Virus record (IMG/VR): IMGVR_UViG_3300047380_000331
Location: 1 to 35,256 of that record
Source: a virus
Length of the DNA: 35,256 nt
Direction: 5' to 3' (one strand)
Position numbers and translations under genes: made by a program. The notes under the pieces were generated by a model. The model ran no database searches and was not told where the DNA came from. It was given only the letters and a program-made list of their open reading frames with translations. Of the stretch, positions 33,796 to 35,256 are shown one piece after another (position 1 is the stretch's first letter; each line of letters opens with the position of its first letter).

Positions 33796-35256
33796 ATGCT
33801 AAAGATTAAAAATATCACCGTAAAGAATTTTATGAGTGTGGGTAATGTCACACAGGCTGTACACTTTGACGTACATGGCTTAACACTTGTGCTAGGTAAT
33901 AACATTGACTTAGGAGGAGATGGTTCACGTAATGGTACTGGTAAAACAACTATCGTTAATGCACTAAGTTACGCACTGTACGGCAATGCACTTTATAATA
34001 TTAAAAAAGATAATTTAGTTAATAAAACTAATAATAAAAATATGATGGTTACTGTAGACTTTGAAATGAATGGCATTGACTACAGAATAGAACGTGGACG
34101 TAAGCCTAACATATTTAAATTTTTAGTTAATAACGTTGACAACAACGAAGGCATTACAGATGAAATGCAAGGTGAAGGTAGACAAAGCCAAGCAGTAATT
34201 GAAGATGTGCTTGGTATGAGTCATACTATGTTTAAACATATATGTGCATTGAATACATACACCGAACCGTTTCTAAGTATGCGAGCAAATGATCAACGTG
34301 AGATGATTGAGCAGTTGTTAGGTATTACAAAACTTAGTCAAAAAGCAAACATATTAAAAGAACTAACTAAAAATACCAAAGATAGAATTACAGAAGAAAC
34401 ATTTAGAATTAAAGGTGTTGAAGATGCTAATGAACGTATTGGTAGCAGTATCAAAGATTTAGAACGTAGACAAACACACTGGGCTAATAAACAAGTTGAA
34501 AAAATAAATGAATATGCTAGTGAAGTTAATGCATTAGAACATATCGATATTGATGCAGAAATTAAGTCGCATGCTGAGTTTGCACAGTTTAATGAAAAGA
34601 AAACTCAACGTGATACATTAACTGCAGAAATAGCAAGACTTACTAGCAGTATTGATCGTGAACAAAAGCGTTTAGATAAAGCACAGAAAGATTTAGATTC
34701 TACATTAGAACATAAATGTTATGCATGTGGACAAGAAATACACGACAGTCAGCATGACAAAATTGTAGAACAAAAAACAGAACTAGTTAATGATTCTCTG
34801 AAACATATCAATGATGACAAAGCATCAATGGAAGAATATAAACTTGCTGTTAAAGAGATTGGCGACATTGGTGTTGCTCCACGTATTGAATATAATAGTT
34901 TAAACGAAGCATATGAACATCAAAATAAAATTAAAGAAAATAAGACGCTACTTGCAAATACTGAAAAAGAATCAGATCCATACACAGAACAAATTGACGC
35001 ATTAAAAAATACTGGGTTGCAAGAAGTTAGTTGGACAGAAGTTAATAGACTTACTGAACTAAAAGAACATCAAGACTTTTTATTGAAACTACTTACAAAC
35101 AAAGATAGTTTTATCCGTAAAAAGATTATTGAACAAAACTTACAATTCTTAAACACACGTTTAGAATATTATATTACACGTTTAGGTTTACCACATGAAG
35201 TACAATTCCAAAGTGACTTGTCTGTAACTATTACACAACTTGGACAAGACTTAGAC
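33796..35256 (+). CDS. gp46: Recombination endonuclease subunit gp46 (Rad50/SbcC-like), 3' end outside window
   Basis: 487 codons are visible from the ATG at 33796, two bases after gp47, and the frame runs off the right edge. T4 gp46 is about 560 residues, so the Walker B/signature lobe lies outside. The N-terminal ATPase lobe has Walker A G43-S-R-N-G-T-G-K50-T, and 'EMIEQLLGITKLSQKA' leads into a long coiled coil. The zinc hook is present as C308-Y-A-C311-G. The second coiled coil begins after it. Rad50-like dimers hold DNA ends for the gp47 nuclease. AGGA inside the gp47 3' end may serve as ribosome site. Confidence 0.95.
   Translation, partial: MLKIKNITVKNFMSVGNVTQAVHFDVHGLTLVLGNNIDLGGDGSRNGTGKTTIVNALSYALYGNALYNIKKDNLVNKTNNKNMMVTVDFEMNGIDYRIERGRKPNIFKFLVNNVDNNEGITDEMQGEGRQSQAVIEDVLGMSHTMFKHICALNTYTEPFLSMRANDQREMIEQLLGITKLSQKANILKELTKNTKDRITEETFRIKGVEDANERIGSSIKDLERRQTHWANKQVEKINEYASEVNALEHIDIDAEIKSHAEFAQFNEKKTQRDTLTAEIARLTSSIDREQKRLDKAQKDLDSTLEHKCYACGQEIHDSQHDKIVEQKTELVNDSLKHINDDKASMEEYKLAVKEIGDIGVAPRIEYNSLNEAYEHQNKIKENKTLLANTEKESDPYTEQIDALKNTGLQEVSWTEVNRLTELKEHQDFLLKLLTNKDSFIRKKIIEQNLQFLNTRLEYYITRLGLPHEVQFQSDLSVTITQLGQDLD

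Overview
The window is a piece of an AT-rich, very tightly packed genome of a T4-like contractile-tailed phage (myovirus). Recognisable T4 core proteins are the late sigma factor gp55, the recombination nuclease gp47 and the start of gp46, and baseplate proteins gp53, gp48/54-like, gp5-like, gp25 and gp6. The low GC, the baseplate gene order and the accessory genes (N-terminal-twitch radical SAM, HNH nuclease inside the baseplate operon, HxGH nucleotidyltransferase) suggest a marine phage of the cyanophage/pelagiphage type. No host-diagnostic gene such as psbA is visible, so the host is inference.

Layout. (1) 1-623, plus strand: the tail of an aspartyl/asparaginyl-hydroxylase-like dioxygenase gene cut by the window edge, then a 104-aa gene with its own late promoter and terminator. 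(2) 622-8486, minus strand: a late-promoter-led cassette of nine overlapping or abutting genes. It encodes a 115-aa protein, two related GT-A-like glycosyltransferases (one lacking its DxD), a 336-aa beta-rich protein, another GT-A-like protein, a 51-aa small ORF, a radical SAM enzyme, a 304-aa unknown and an alpha/beta-hydrolase-like protein. (3) 8567-11661, minus strand: three tail/baseplate appendage proteins. (4) 11708-31755, minus strand: the baseplate operon. In transcription order it runs nucleotidyltransferase, gp48/54-like, gp53, hub with an N-terminal NPGNLR domain, lysozyme-less gp5-like spike, lysozyme-like protein, HNH nuclease, gp25, gp6 and a 3378-aa gp7-like giant. (5) 31756-31852: a divergent regulatory hinge. 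(6) 31853-35256, plus strand: gp55, gp47 and partial gp46, led by a perfect sigma70 promoter.

Regulation. Five intergenic sites carry [CG]ATAAATA[GC], matching the T4 late -10 element (TATAAATA). They lie upstream of the 104-aa gene, the cassette, the three-gene appendage operon, gp25 and the nucleotidyltransferase. The gp55 gene that should read them is driven by TTGACA-N17-TATAAT, so host polymerase would make the late sigma factor and gp55 would then open the structural genes, including the one facing it.

The least explained part is the late-expressed cassette at 622-8486. I infer a glycan or peptide modification system acting on the virion during assembly. No tRNA, CRISPR array, insertion sequence or gene-free stretch over 100 bases was seen.
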